Positions 9,138 to 18,078 of a DNA stretch of 64,000 bases are shown here, one piece after another. Both the position numbers and the translations under genes were made by a program. This DNA comes from an uncultured Methanobrevibacter sp. (GTDB lineage: Archaea > Methanobacteriota > Methanobacteria > Methanobacteriales > Methanobacteriaceae): NCBI RefSeq assembly GCF_937881195.1, contig NZ_CALGFC010000025.1, positions 1-64,000 on the forward strand, in the 5' to 3' direction. The notes under the pieces were generated by a model. That model did no database searches. It saw nothing but the letters and a program-made list of their open reading frames with translations, and was not told where the DNA came from. Within the stretch, counting starts at the first letter, position 1, and every line of letters starts with the position of its first letter.

Positions 9138-10073
9138 ATGGATAAATATGGATTTATTGGATATGGAAACATGGGGCAAATGATAATTGAGAATATTCTT
9201 AATTTGAAGATTTTTAACCCTGAGGAGATGATTATTTCAAATAGGACTTTATCAAAGCTTGATGAAATTAAGAAAAAATATCCTAATATCAGTGTTACAG
9301 ATAATAATATAGAACTAGCTAAAAATTCTAGCAAAATATTTATTTTTGTTGAAACTCCCGAGTTTAAAGATTTAATCTGCCAAATTTCTCCTTTTCTTCA
9401 TGAAGATTCACATATTATTCATGTATGTGCGGGATTAAGTTTTGATAATATAAAAAATTTTTATAATGGGTCTATTACTCAAGTTATTCCTTCTATCTCT
9501 TCTAAATTTAATAATGGTGATATTGATTATATCAATCATATTAATAAGAATTTTACAAAAGAAAATCAAAATGTTGGAAGTTATACTAAATTAGGGGTTT
9601 CTCTGATTTTACATAACAAAAATACATTGGATAATGATAAATGTTTGGTTGAAGAAATTTTTAATGAGTTTAGCTATATACAAATAATTGATGATTTTGA
9701 ATTTAATATAAATGGGAACAATGAGAGAGTTATTGAAATAGCTACTATTTTAACTAGTTGCGGACCTGCTTTTTTTTCTAGTATAATTGATAATTTAGCT
9801 AATATTGCTTTTTCAAAGTCTGAAAATGGTATTAGTATTGATGAAGCTAAATATTTAATTGTTAAAACTCTTTTAAGTACCTTGATTCAAATTAACAATA
9901 ATAACTTAGCTACTGATGAAATAATTGATAAAACTTCAACAAAAAAAGGGATAACTGAAATAGGTGTCAATTATTTAGATAAAAATTCAAATATATTAAT
10001 TGAAAAACTTTTTGATTTACTTATTGAGAGATATGATGAAGTTAAATTGAGTCTAAAAAAAAATTATTCTTGA
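9138..10073 (+). CDS. ProC-like NAD(P)-binding oxidoreductase
   Basis: The 311-residue protein has an N-terminal Rossmann domain beginning GFIGYGNMGQ (residues 5-14) and a C-terminal helical dimerisation domain like pyrroline-5-carboxylate reductase. The core ProC motifs are altered: the usual GSGPAY reads SCGPAF, and the usual PGGTT block reads KKGIT. It may be a true but divergent ProC or a paralogue acting on another imine. Methanogens of this order are not generally thought to make proline through P5C reductase, so I do not assign the gene name. It follows the alpha/beta hydrolase on the same strand. Confidence 0.65.
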   Translation: MDKYGFIGYGNMGQMIIENILNLKIFNPEEMIISNRTLSKLDEIKKKYPNISVTDNNIELAKNSSKIFIFVETPEFKDLICQISPFLHEDSHIIHVCAGLSFDNIKNFYNGSITQVIPSISSKFNNGDIDYINHINKNFTKENQNVGSYTKLGVSLILHNKNTLDNDKCLVEEIFNEFSYIQIIDDFEFNINGNNERVIEIATILTSCGPAFFSSIIDNLANIAFSKSENGISIDEAKYLIVKTLLSTLIQINNNNLATDEIIDKTSTKKGITEIGVNYLDKNSNILIEKLFDLLIERYDEVKLSLKKNYS

Positions 10074-10109
10074 TACCTTTTTAAAATTTTATTATTTTAT
10101 TTTTTGGCA

Positions 10110-10255
10110 GAAGAAAAAGCCCTTAATTAAATTTCCTTTCATTTGCATTTTTTATAATATGAGGATAAATTTGTTAGTTTATGGAGGATTTAAATTTTTT
10201 TAATTAAGGGCTTTAGGACATAAATATTGCATTGTTTTTCGTGTTTTGTCCTGTA
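10110..10255 (-). ncRNA. Candidate small RNA with terminator hairpin
   Basis: On the minus strand a TATA box at 10285-10278 predicts a start near 10255. The RNA would open with a hairpin (arms 10252-10247 and 10220-10215, AGGACA/TGTCCT). A second hairpin follows at once, with perfect 16-bp arms 10214-10199 and 10131-10116 containing AAGCCCTTAATTAA, and it ends in a T5-C-TT run typical of an intrinsic terminator. The 67-nt loop contains TCCTCC and ATCCTCAT, which could pair with Shine-Dalgarno sequences. No convincing ORF is present. The minus-strand reading is preferred because promoter, hairpin and terminator are in order, but plus-strand hairpins in a proC-like 3' UTR are an alternative. 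Confidence 0.5.
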
Positions 10256-10277
10256 ATTATAGTAGTGTTTTTTCTAC

Positions 10278-10308
10278 TATATAAATATTTAGGTATGCCT
10301 AAATATTT
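10278..10308 (-). promoter_or_regulatory. DtxR-like palindrome overlapping a TATA box
   Basis: Perfect 11-bp arms AAATATTTAGG and CCTAAATATTT flank TATG (10283-10308). The core TTAGG-N4-CCTAA equals the half of the DtxR/IdeR consensus. It overlaps by 3 bp a minus-strand TATA box TTTATATA, the usual place for repression in archaea. The regulator itself is not in the window. Confidence 0.5.
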
Positions 10309-10559
10309 TTTCTTTATTTTTATATTTAAAATCTATTAAATAATTAAATTTTATATATTCCATATATTTTAAATTTGTTTTGTTTTTGTGGTTGTTATAT
10401 AAATATGAGTTTTATAATAATCCTTTAACTATTTTTAAGGAATAGAATATCTTAAATTAGTAAAAATATCTTTTTGTGTTGATAATTATGGGTTGATTAT
10501 TATGTGGAATTTGAAAAGTTACTAATTGTAGGATTTATTTTCTATAACTTCATATGTTT

Positions 10560-10640
10560 TATAACAATTGTTATATTATTTTTTTAGTATTGCTTATCTT
10601 TTTGTTGATTCTAAAAAAATATATTATAACAATTGTTATA
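10560..10640. promoter_or_regulatory. Twin 16-bp palindromes
   Basis: TATAACAATTGTTATA occurs at 10560-10575 and again at 10625-10640, each a perfect palindrome with a shared ATTATT tail. A TATA-like AAAGTATATAAA follows the second at about 10650. No ORF lies downstream on the plus strand before the convergent lipoprotein gene. They look like operator sites for an unannotated transcript. Confidence 0.5.
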
Positions 10641-10810
10641 TTATTCATTAAAGTATATAAATGTTGCGGTCATTAATCTAGAAAACATAAATATTTATTA
10701 CTTAAAAACTATTAAAAATAAATAATATCAATTAATTATTTTATTAATTAAAATTAGCTATAATAAAAGTATCAATATCAAAAATTAGTAACTATAAGTT
10801 TATATTATAA

Positions 10811-11284
10811 TTAAATAGGATGAATAGTTTTAATAGTATTTTCAATAAATTTATTCACTTGTGTTATGTTGGAATTATTTTTTGTATTTGTAATAATATA
10901 AAAGTTTGTGCCATTTTTTCTGAAATATACTTTTATAGTTGTTATATTTCCTTGATGAAGTTTTGAATTACCTTTAGATGTGATATAAACATATGAAATA
11001 TTATCAATACTTTTATTTTTTACATTATCTCCGTAAACAGATATATCTGGGTTATCATATCCATAAACATCATTCACTCCAATATCATAACTTGTATTTT
11101 GATAGTATATTAGGGCATTATTTTTAGATGCTGATTGTGCTTGTTTAACATTATTTGGGACATCAAAAGAGAATCCATTAAAATTAATGCTCTGATTGGG
11201 ACTTGTTTCTCCACCAATACATCCACTAACAGATATTACTCCCACTATTATCAAAATTATCAATATTATGGAATTTTTATTCAT
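10811..11284 (-). CDS. Putative membrane-anchored lipoprotein
   Basis: The 157-residue protein starts with MNKNS, a hydrophobic stretch of about 17 residues, and a lipobox-like VSGC, so Cys is the probable lipid attachment site. The mature part of about 135 residues is rich in Asn, Ser and beta-prone segments and ends KFIENTIKTIHPI. It resembles small PsbP-like or DUF-type lipoproteins of Methanobrevibacter in layout only. The function is unknown. An upstream GTG at 11293 is possible; I prefer the ATG, which gives a normal signal peptide. Confidence 0.7.
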   Translation of the reverse strand: MNKNSIILIILIIVGVISVSGCIGGETSPNQSINFNGFSFDVPNNVKQAQSASKNNALIYYQNTSYDIGVNDVYGYDNPDISVYGDNVKNKSIDNISYVYITSKGNSKLHQGNITTIKVYFRKNGTNFYIITNTKNNSNITQVNKFIENTIKTIHPI

Positions 11285-11571
11285 ATTGAACACATCAGAC
11301 TAATGTAAAATTCTATTTAAAATTCAGAACTAAATAATAATCTAAATTAAACAATTCTAATCAATTAATATAATAATATAATATAAATAATATAAATCAT
11401 TTTAAAAATATAATAATCTAAACTTTAATATAATATTTAAATTTTAATTTAATATTCTAATATAATATTTAGTTTTAATATGACATTTAAATATAATATT
11501 TAAATGTAATTTCATTAATATTAATTCAGATATCTATTAATTGTAAATATATTTTTGTTAAAATTATAATT

Positions 11572-11832
11572 TTATTTGGATTCTTTCGTTGATATAAATT
11601 TAACATATTTTCCGTCAATGTTAAATACTCTACATTCTTCTAATGTTTTTTTACCATCGGTAATATCAAATTTTAATCCATGTCGGTATATCTCATTTCT
11701 TTTTTCTAGGTCTACTTCAACATCACATAGTAAACCAGTAGTAGGGGAAATATCAGGTTTAGAAAGCTCTATTAATCTTGCATCAATTATCTCTTTATTT
11801 TTTCTTAATTTCAATTTAACTTTTTTCAACAT
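11572..11832 (-). CDS. Small conserved-looking hypothetical protein
   Basis: This 86-residue protein is highly charged and beta-prone, with a basic start MLKKVKLKLRKN and a later DGKYVKF segment. It has no signal peptide or membrane helix. TGATGATT lies just upstream of the ATG as a weak ribosome binding site. I do not recognise a family. It stands alone, with about 280 bp of AT-rich spacer on each side. Confidence 0.6.
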   Translation of the reverse strand: MLKKVKLKLRKNKEIIDARLIELSKPDISPTTGLLCDVEVDLEKRNEIYRHGLKFDITDGKKTLEECRVFNIDGKYVKFISTKESK

Positions 11833-12089
11833 TTTTAATCATCAATTAACTATTTGTATCAAGATTATAATAAATCTATTCTTAAGATAATTTTCATATT
11901 TTTCTTCTTTCTAAATTTAATTTTTGTTAGTTTAAAAATTTATATTAATTTATTTTTTTCATGTTTATAATTAGAATTATAATTTAAATATTCTTGTTAT
12001 ATTTATAGTTGAAATATTATAATTATTATATAGTTGAGATATTATAATTATTATATAGTTGAAATATCATGACCATTATTATAATATTT

Positions 12090-12617
12090 TTATTCTTCTA
12101 GGACATATTTAAAATCCCAAAATGGAATTCCTTTTATTTCTCTATTTTCAAGATGTTCTATTTCATGTGAGGAACCATAAGCACCAGAACCATAAAATTT
12201 TAATGGTCCATTGATATGTTTTACTGATATTTTCATATCTTTAGGGTTTAGAATTGACTCTAAAATGTAATCTCCATCTACTTTTGTCATGAAAGGCCTT
12301 TCTACTAACTCTCTTTCATTTTTATTTCCGCATTTTTCCATTCGGTATATTTTGCCTTCTTCAGCTAAAATTTTAGGATTAACAAATAAGTATATTTTTT
12401 CTAATGTATATCCTATTTTACTTTTTTTATCATATTCTGTCACTTTTTCTTTTATTGACATTAGTTTTTTAGAGTTTTTACTGACACTCCAATCTCCTCC
12501 GAATCTTACTGAAAAGAAAAGAGGTAAAAAAACTTCTTCTGGAAGATTTAATTTTTTAATTATTTCTTTTTCTTTCATGGTGAATGTTAAAATCTTTTTT
12601 ATATCTTCTTTTTCCAA
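12090..12617 (-). CDS. Divergent peptide-deformylase-like protein
   Basis: The 175-residue protein has the order of elements of a peptide deformylase. It shows YLFVNPKIL (residues 76-84; family: INPEI), a Cys at 96 where the family has EGCLS, LVERPFMTKVDGD (family: VERP..I.V.G.D), and a HEIEH metal motif at 151-155 followed by L, as in HEIDHL. Motif 1 (GxGLAAxQ) is not recognisable, and the Cys-to-His spacing is 55 rather than about 42. Archaea start translation with unformylated Met, so a classical deformylase role is not expected. It probably is a metal-dependent amide hydrolase of another kind. The TTG start at 12617 has AGGGTG 6 nt upstream. No partner gene is obvious. Confidence 0.5.
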   Translation of the reverse strand: MEKEDIKKILTFTMKEKEIIKKLNLPEEVFLPLFFSVRFGGDWSVSKNSKKLMSIKEKVTEYDKKSKIGYTLEKIYLFVNPKILAEEGKIYRMEKCGNKNERELVERPFMTKVDGDYILESILNPKDMKISVKHINGPLKFYGSGAYGSSHEIEHLENREIKGIPFWDFKYVLEE

Positions 12618-12699
12618 AATGACACCCTATTTATTTTATCTGCACTTAGCTCTTATTAATATTTTGAATTTTAATGTTCTTAAATTTTTTATTAAAATA

Positions 12700-12772
12700 T
12701 ATTTTTTTAATTGAAATATATTTTTTTAATTGAAATATATTTTTTTATTGAAATATATTTTTTTTAATTGAA
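12700..12772. repeat. Four imperfect 19-bp tandem repeats
   Basis: TTTTTTTAATTGAAATATA recurs about four times with small length changes, upstream of the MATE exporter gene and outside its operator sites. It is likely replication slippage. Confidence 0.6.
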
Positions 12773-12932
12773 ACATTTATAAAAATTGCATATTTCTAAT
12801 TATTTAACTAAATTTTTTTTATTTTTATTTTTAAAATTTCTTGAAATATTATTTATTATTAAAGTTATTCAAAAAATTTTTATTCAATCATATCTTTATT
12901 TTGATATTTGAATAGTTATCATAATATCAATT

Positions 12933-13035
12933 CTTGCATAATGCAAGAGTTTTTATATGATGAGATTTATAATATTTACAATTCTTGCAATACGCAAGAG
13001 TTTATTTTTTTAATTATACTCTTGCATTAAGCAAG
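12933..13035 (+). promoter_or_regulatory. Three MarR-type operators upstream of the MATE gene
   Basis: CTTGC-N5-GCAAG occurs three times: 12933-12947, 12984-12998 and 13021-13035. Each site is flanked by A/T-rich sequence, and TATA-like TTTATAATATTT lies between the first two. The last site ends 41 bp before the MATE start. Together with the MarR gene just downstream of the exporter this suggests direct repression of the exporter. Confidence 0.75.
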
Positions 13036-13076
13036 AATTAAATTTATATTTTATTTAATTTTTAGGAGATGTAAAA

Positions 13077-14495
13077 ATGACAAATGAATTTTCTGATGCA
13101 GATAAGAGGATTGAATTAATAAAAAACAACCCTAAAGATGCTATATTAAAATTATCATGGCCTATGATGTTAGTAATGTTATTGATGGTTGGTTATAATA
13201 TTGTTGATACTATTTGGGTAGCTGGATTGGGTGTAAATGCATTAGCTGCTCTCGGATTTATTACTCCACTTTATATGGTTATTGTTGGTCTTGGTCAGGG
13301 TATGGGTGCAGGTACTACTTCTTTTATTGCTCGTTGTATCGGTGAAGAAGATAGAAATAAAGCTAGTAATGGGGGAATTCATGGGATTTTAATCATTGTT
13401 TTTACTTCAATAATTTTACCAATTTTTCTAATTTTCTTTTTAAAAGATATTTTGATATTAATGGGAGCATCAGAAGTATTAAACATTTCTATGCAATATG
13501 GTATCATTGTTTTTTTAGGTTCTTTCGCGATTTTATTTAGTTTATTAGGTTCTAGCATATTACGTGCAGAAGGAGATATGAAAAGAGTTACTTATGCAAT
13601 GATATTAACAAGTATTTTAAACATAATTCTAGATCCTATATTTATTTATGTATTAAATATGGGTATATCTGGTGCTGCAATAGCTACTATAATCTCTTCT
13701 TTTGTTTCTGCAATAATAATATTTTATTGGATATTAAAAAAACAAGATACCTATCTAAAGCTTAATTTCAAAGATTTTAAATTTAATTCTGATATTATTA
13801 AAGATATACTTAATGTTTCTTTACCTGCAAGCTTAGAAGAATTTACTTTGGCTTTATCTGCAATTGGAACTAATACTATTTTATCATTTGTTGCAGGAGC
13901 TTCAGCTGTGGCTGTCTATACTGTAGGTTGGAAAATTGTTACATTAGGCATTATTCCAGCTATAGGGCTAGAAATGGCTACTTTAACTGTTGCAGGAATG
14001 GCATATGGTGCTAGAAATTGGAAAAATTTAGAAATAATTTTTAATTATGCTACACAAATAGGAGTTTTTTTAGGTGTTATTTTAGCTATTATCACATTCA
14101 TATTTGCTCCACAAATAGCAGCAATGTTCACTTACTCTACTGGAGCTGAAGAAATAATAACAAATTTAATTTCATTTATAAGGATTATGTCATTATTTTT
14201 CATAGCTATTCCTTTAGGACTTGTTTCAACAGCTATTTTTCAAGCTGCAGGAAAAGGAATAACTTCTTTAATATTAAACTTTATAAGGGATATTGGTTTA
14301 ACTTTATTTACTTCTTTTATTTTAGCTATTGTATTTAATTTTGGAGAATTTGGTGTTTATTGGGGTATTGTTTTAGGTGTTATATTTGGGTCAATTATTA
14401 ATTATCTTTACTTTAAATTTTTTTTAGGAAAATTGAAAAATAGAAACAATATTTTTAATAATAAAAATTCTAAAGAGGATATTTTACCCAAATAA
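13077..14495 (+). CDS. MATE family efflux transporter
   Basis: This 472-residue membrane protein has about twelve hydrophobic helices in two homologous halves, as in the DinF/NorM MATE family that exports cationic drugs in exchange for Na+ or H+. Typical pieces are LSWPMMLVMLLMVGYNIVDTIWVAGLG in the first helices and GQGMGAGTTSFIARCIGEED. The second half begins near residue 240 with LNVSLPASLEEF. GGAG lies 9 nt before the ATG. Three palindromes precede it and a MarR gene follows at 14653, so expression is likely drug-inducible. The substrate is unknown. Confidence 0.92.
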   Translation: MTNEFSDADKRIELIKNNPKDAILKLSWPMMLVMLLMVGYNIVDTIWVAGLGVNALAALGFITPLYMVIVGLGQGMGAGTTSFIARCIGEEDRNKASNGGIHGILIIVFTSIILPIFLIFFLKDILILMGASEVLNISMQYGIIVFLGSFAILFSLLGSSILRAEGDMKRVTYAMILTSILNIILDPIFIYVLNMGISGAAIATIISSFVSAIIIFYWILKKQDTYLKLNFKDFKFNSDIIKDILNVSLPASLEEFTLALSAIGTNTILSFVAGASAVAVYTVGWKIVTLGIIPAIGLEMATLTVAGMAYGARNWKNLEIIFNYATQIGVFLGVILAIITFIFAPQIAAMFTYSTGAEEIITNLISFIRIMSLFFIAIPLGLVSTAIFQAAGKGITSLILNFIRDIGLTLFTSFILAIVFNFGEFGVYWGIVLGVIFGSIINYLYFKFFLGKLKNRNNIFNNKNSKEDILPK

Positions 14496-14652
14496 TTACT
14501 GATATTTAAATAATTACCGATATCTTTATTTTAATTAAAATTATAATTTATACTATATTTTTTATTAATTAATTTATTAATTAAATATCTCAATATGTTA
14601 TTTTATTAAATACATTATTTAGAAAGATTTTATAAATTCAAATAGTGATAAT

Positions 14653-15117
14653 ATGGATCCATTAAATCATATTATAAATGCAGACCCTTCAAATATTTCT
14701 TTAAGTTTTCTAATTGAAATTTTAAATAGATATAATAATATACGTTTATTTTTTGAGATGAATAAATTAGGAATAACCTATCATGAATACCAATTTCTAT
14801 TTTATTTATATTATGAAAAAAACGCAATTCAAGAGGATATTGCTAAGATTTTTAGAAGAAATGAAAGTACAATAACCAGGGCTTTGAAAAAATTAGAAGA
14901 TAAAGATTTGATAAGAAGAGAACCAGACGAAAATAATCGTAGGAAAAATATTGTTTTTCTTAAAGAAAATGGAATTGAACTTGTAAAAAAAATTCAAGAA
15001 GTCAATAATGAATGGGAAAAAGAAGCTTTAAGTGGTTTTTCTAAAGAAGAAAAAGAAAATTTAAAGAAAGCATTAAAAAAAATCGCTGTGAATTCATTTA
15101 AAAAGGATAATATATGA
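14653..15117 (+). CDS. MarR family transcriptional regulator
   Basis: The 154-residue winged-helix protein has the MarR layout: N-terminal dimer helices, the recognition helix NESTITRALKKLEDKDLIRREPDENNRRKN at about residues 77-106, a basic wing, and a C-terminal dimer helix. It lies 157 bp after the MATE gene on the same strand. It is the likely ligand of the CTTGC-N5-GCAAG palindromes upstream of that gene. No copy of the palindrome precedes the MarR gene itself. Confidence 0.88.
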   Translation: MDPLNHIINADPSNISLSFLIEILNRYNNIRLFFEMNKLGITYHEYQFLFYLYYEKNAIQEDIAKIFRRNESTITRALKKLEDKDLIRREPDENNRRKNIVFLKENGIELVKKIQEVNNEWEKEALSGFSKEEKENLKKALKKIAVNSFKKDNI

Positions 15118-15341
15118 TTTTAAAATTAGTTTTAAATCATATTAATTATAAATTTAATCAATCTATAAATCCTATTAATTTTTAAATTACATTAATTTTT
15201 AACTCATATTAATCTTTAAACCAACACAATTTTTAAATAAATATCTATTCGGATAGTCATTATTTAATTTAATCAGTTGATTAATCATTTATTAATTGGT
15301 TAATTACTATAATTATTGAATAAATTATTGATTTATACTAA

Positions 15342-15809
15342 TTATTGCTCTAAAGGCATTAAAATCCTAGTCAATAATTTATCTTCTGGTACATCGTCAG
15401 GACTATTATAGTAACTTTCTAGAAATATTCCATTTGTTGTCATTCCATTTTCTTCAATCCAATTAATGATTTCATCATATGTTTCCCCCATTTCTTGATA
15501 AGGTCCTTGGTAAAGTGCATATACAGCTATCATCTCTTCTATATGGCTGAATTTTATGTCTTCTTTTCCAGATAATTCTTTAGAAACAGGAAAACCTATT
15601 TCTACTTTTAAATTTTCCATTTCCATATTAAAATATCTTACAAAAGGAATATCTTCTGGATATTCTCCAATTTCAGCTAAATATTTTTCTATTTTTTGGT
15701 ATGTTTCTTTTATTAATTTTGGTAGCTTTTCTAATTCTGTAGTGATTTTAATAGAAATTACTGGTTGTTTAGCTTTTTTTACAATTTCTATTCTTGATAA
15801 AAGTGGCAT
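15342..15809 (-). CDS. GyrI-like small-molecule-binding protein
   Basis: The 155-residue protein is a stand-alone effector-binding domain of the AraC/GyrI type. Features are the opening strand EIVKKAKQPVISIK, a central EIGFPVSKEL strand, the YALYQGPYQEMGETYDEIINWIEENG block typical of the family, and ESYYNSPDDVPEDKLLTRILMPL at the end. Such domains bind hydrophobic drugs or other small ligands. GGAG precedes the ATG at good spacing. It lies convergent with the MATE/MarR module, which may be a functional link. Confidence 0.85.
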   Translation of the reverse strand: MPLLSRIEIVKKAKQPVISIKITTELEKLPKLIKETYQKIEKYLAEIGEYPEDIPFVRYFNMEMENLKVEIGFPVSKELSGKEDIKFSHIEEMIAVYALYQGPYQEMGETYDEIINWIEENGMTTNGIFLESYYNSPDDVPEDKLLTRILMPLEQ

Positions 15810-15956
15810 TTTATCTCCTTTTATTTATTTTATAAATTTTATTTTATGCTAAATCATTATTATGCTATTTTATAATTATTACTTTCATTCTTATTTCTAT
15901 TATTATTCCTATCATTTCTATTATTTCTATTATTTCTATTATTATTCTTATTTTGA

Positions 15957-17336
15957 TTATTTATTATTAAAATCTTCAATTGCCCCATCAACTATTTCCA
16001 GTATGGATTCATTAATATTAGGATATTTTTCGTCTATTGCTATTGGAATATTATCACAATAAACAACTTCCAGCCCTGCTTCAAGAGAATCTTTAGTAGC
16101 TACATCGACTGCAGCTGCTTTTAATTCTGTAAGCATTAAATCTGCTTGATCTATATATTTTTCTATATCTGCTTGTAAAAGTGGCCTATTTGAAAGGTGA
16201 GGTGTTGTTCCAACAACTTTACAATCATAATTACTTTCAAGATGATTTACTAAAACATCTTTTATTTCATCTGGAGCAGTTGTTGCAAATAGAACTTTTT
16301 TATTTTTTATATCTCCTAATGGTTTAGGTCTAAATACAGTTGATATTATTTTTGCATTAGGATTTACTTCACTTATAAATTCTTCAATAACTTTCATTTT
16401 TTCTGGTGTTGTCATTGGTTCTTCACACATTGTAAGAATTACTAAATCAGCTAATTTTATTCTGAATGGCCCAAAAAAATTAGTTATATTTAGAAGTGGT
16501 TGATTTGCACCTATTAATGCAATATGTTTATCTGTTTTAATTGGTGGGATTGCTGCACCACTGCCTTCAAAAATAATAAATTTTGATTCAACGGAGTTAG
16601 CTATTTCAGCACCTTTTTTCATGTTTGTCATAAATACATCGCCAGACATTCCTCCTCCACATCTTCTACAACCTATTGTAAGTATTCTGCTCATAAGAGC
16701 ATCTTCCCAATGGTCAGAAGCAGCGTGAACTCCTTTTTCTGACTGTTCCATTAAAAATTGTGGGGTGATTTCCATTTCATCCCCTCTCACGATTTCTGGT
16801 TCTTCTGGGCCTCCTCTACCCATAGCAACAACACAAGGTTCATAACCATTTTCATCTATGAGTCTAGCTGCAAATGCAGAAACTGCTGTTTTACCTATTC
16901 TTTTGCCTGTTCCAAGTATTTTTATAGATGGTTTTTTAGGTATTTTATACTCAGTTAATGGTTGAAATTCAAAATCAGGTCCTCTGTATAAAACACCTTC
17001 TGCAATTACTTTTGAAGCTATTTTAAATCTTTTAGAGTAATCAAGGACTGGCTCATCACTTAAATCCATTACAACATCTGCATTATACTCTTTAATCATT
17101 TCAATTATTAAATCATAAGGAATTTGATTTTCATCTGGGCCAAAGTGTACTGGCATTCCCATCATCTTAGCATAACTCTCAGGATCATCAGTTCTTAATT
17201 TTTCAGTTCCTCCAATAAAAACTGTTGCAACAACATCTACATGTTCTAAACTATTTAATATTTCTATTGCAGATTTAGTGACAGGTAAGTAATGTTCACC
17301 ATCTACTAAACATACCATTTTTTCCATATTTTTCAT
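15957..17336 (-). CDS. cpgS: Cyclic 2,3-diphosphoglycerate synthetase
   Basis: The enzyme closes 2,3-diphosphoglycerate to the cyclic form with ATP. Cyclic DPG is an osmolyte and phosphate store of Methanobacteriales. The protein has a nucleotide-binding GTGKRIGKTA loop near residue 150, VAMGRGGPEEPE, and a CRRCGGG cluster in the middle. With the start at ATG 17336 the length is 459 residues, close to the roughly 460 of the characterised Methanothermus enzyme. GTGGT lies 4 nt upstream, whereas an upstream TTG at 17360 has no ribosome binding site. A pyrimidine-rich TTATTTCTA repeat tract follows the gene at about 15890-15955. Confidence 0.93.
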   Translation of the reverse strand: MKNMEKMVCLVDGEHYLPVTKSAIEILNSLEHVDVVATVFIGGTEKLRTDDPESYAKMMGMPVHFGPDENQIPYDLIIEMIKEYNADVVMDLSDEPVLDYSKRFKIASKVIAEGVLYRGPDFEFQPLTEYKIPKKPSIKILGTGKRIGKTAVSAFAARLIDENGYEPCVVAMGRGGPEEPEIVRGDEMEITPQFLMEQSEKGVHAASDHWEDALMSRILTIGCRRCGGGMSGDVFMTNMKKGAEIANSVESKFIIFEGSGAAIPPIKTDKHIALIGANQPLLNITNFFGPFRIKLADLVILTMCEEPMTTPEKMKVIEEFISEVNPNAKIISTVFRPKPLGDIKNKKVLFATTAPDEIKDVLVNHLESNYDCKVVGTTPHLSNRPLLQADIEKYIDQADLMLTELKAAAVDVATKDSLEAGLEVVYCDNIPIAIDEKYPNINESILEIVDGAIEDFNNK

Positions 17337-17460
17337 AAAACCACTTTTTAGATTTTTCAATATATTTTTTAAAATCTTTTTTATTATATTCTATCTATAA
17401 AATATTGTTAATATTTGTTTTGTTTTTCTATTATTTTAATTAAATAATTTTATTACTAAT

Positions 17461-17544
17461 AATAAAGATATATTAAATTTAATTAATAATATTGGGAGTA
17501 TACTAAATTTAATTGATAATATTGGGAGTATATTAAATTTAATT
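17461..17544. repeat. 30-bp tandem repeat, about 2.8 copies
   Basis: ATTGGGAGTATACTAAATTT with ten more bases forms a 30-bp unit at 17491-17520 and 17521-17544 (partial), preceded by a degenerate copy at 17461-17490. It lies in the 740-bp divergent spacer between cpgS and fprA. The rest of that spacer is AT-rich without a gene. Confidence 0.75.
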
Positions 17545-18078
17545 ACGTATTTTATGTCTTAGAAATATTGTAATATTAGAGAGTATTGTAACTTTTACAT
17601 TATATTTTTAATATTAAATTTATAATTTTAATATTCTTGGTTTTAATTTTTGGTTTTAAATTTATAATTTTAATATTATTTGTATTATTTTAATTTATTA
17701 AAATTAGAAATATATTTAATATATTATTAATATATAGATATAAAAAGTTTCATAAATATTTTAGGTTGTTCACCTTGAATAATCTTAATTATAAATAGTA
17801 TCAATTAATTATTAATATAACATTAATTTAAAATTTTTAAAGAGTTTTAGTTATTTGGGCTGTTTTCATCAGTTAATTGTTTCAATGTTTTAGTATTAAT
17901 TAGTTTTAATGGCTCAATTCATTAAATTTTAATTATTTTAATAAATTAATTATTAATTGATATTTAATATTCAAAATTAAATTTAGATAATATAAAATTT
18001 AGATAATATAAGTATTAATTTAGATGTTTTATAAAGAACAATATAACTATTATAAATTGAAATTTTTATGGTGTTAAA

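Noticed and set aside
10159..10203. 14-codon plus-strand ORF starting MRINLLVYGG inside the candidate small RNA
   Set aside because: No Shine-Dalgarno precedes it, and the hairpins and minus-strand promoter explain the sequence better.
11576..11890. Plus-strand frame over the 86-residue hypothetical gene
   Set aside because: The minus-strand frame has better composition and a plausible ribosome binding site. The plus frame is Phe/Ser-rich, as expected of an antisense reading.
15862..16062. Tyr-rich plus-strand frame
   Set aside because: It translates the TTATTTCTA microsatellite and the cpgS antisense strand.
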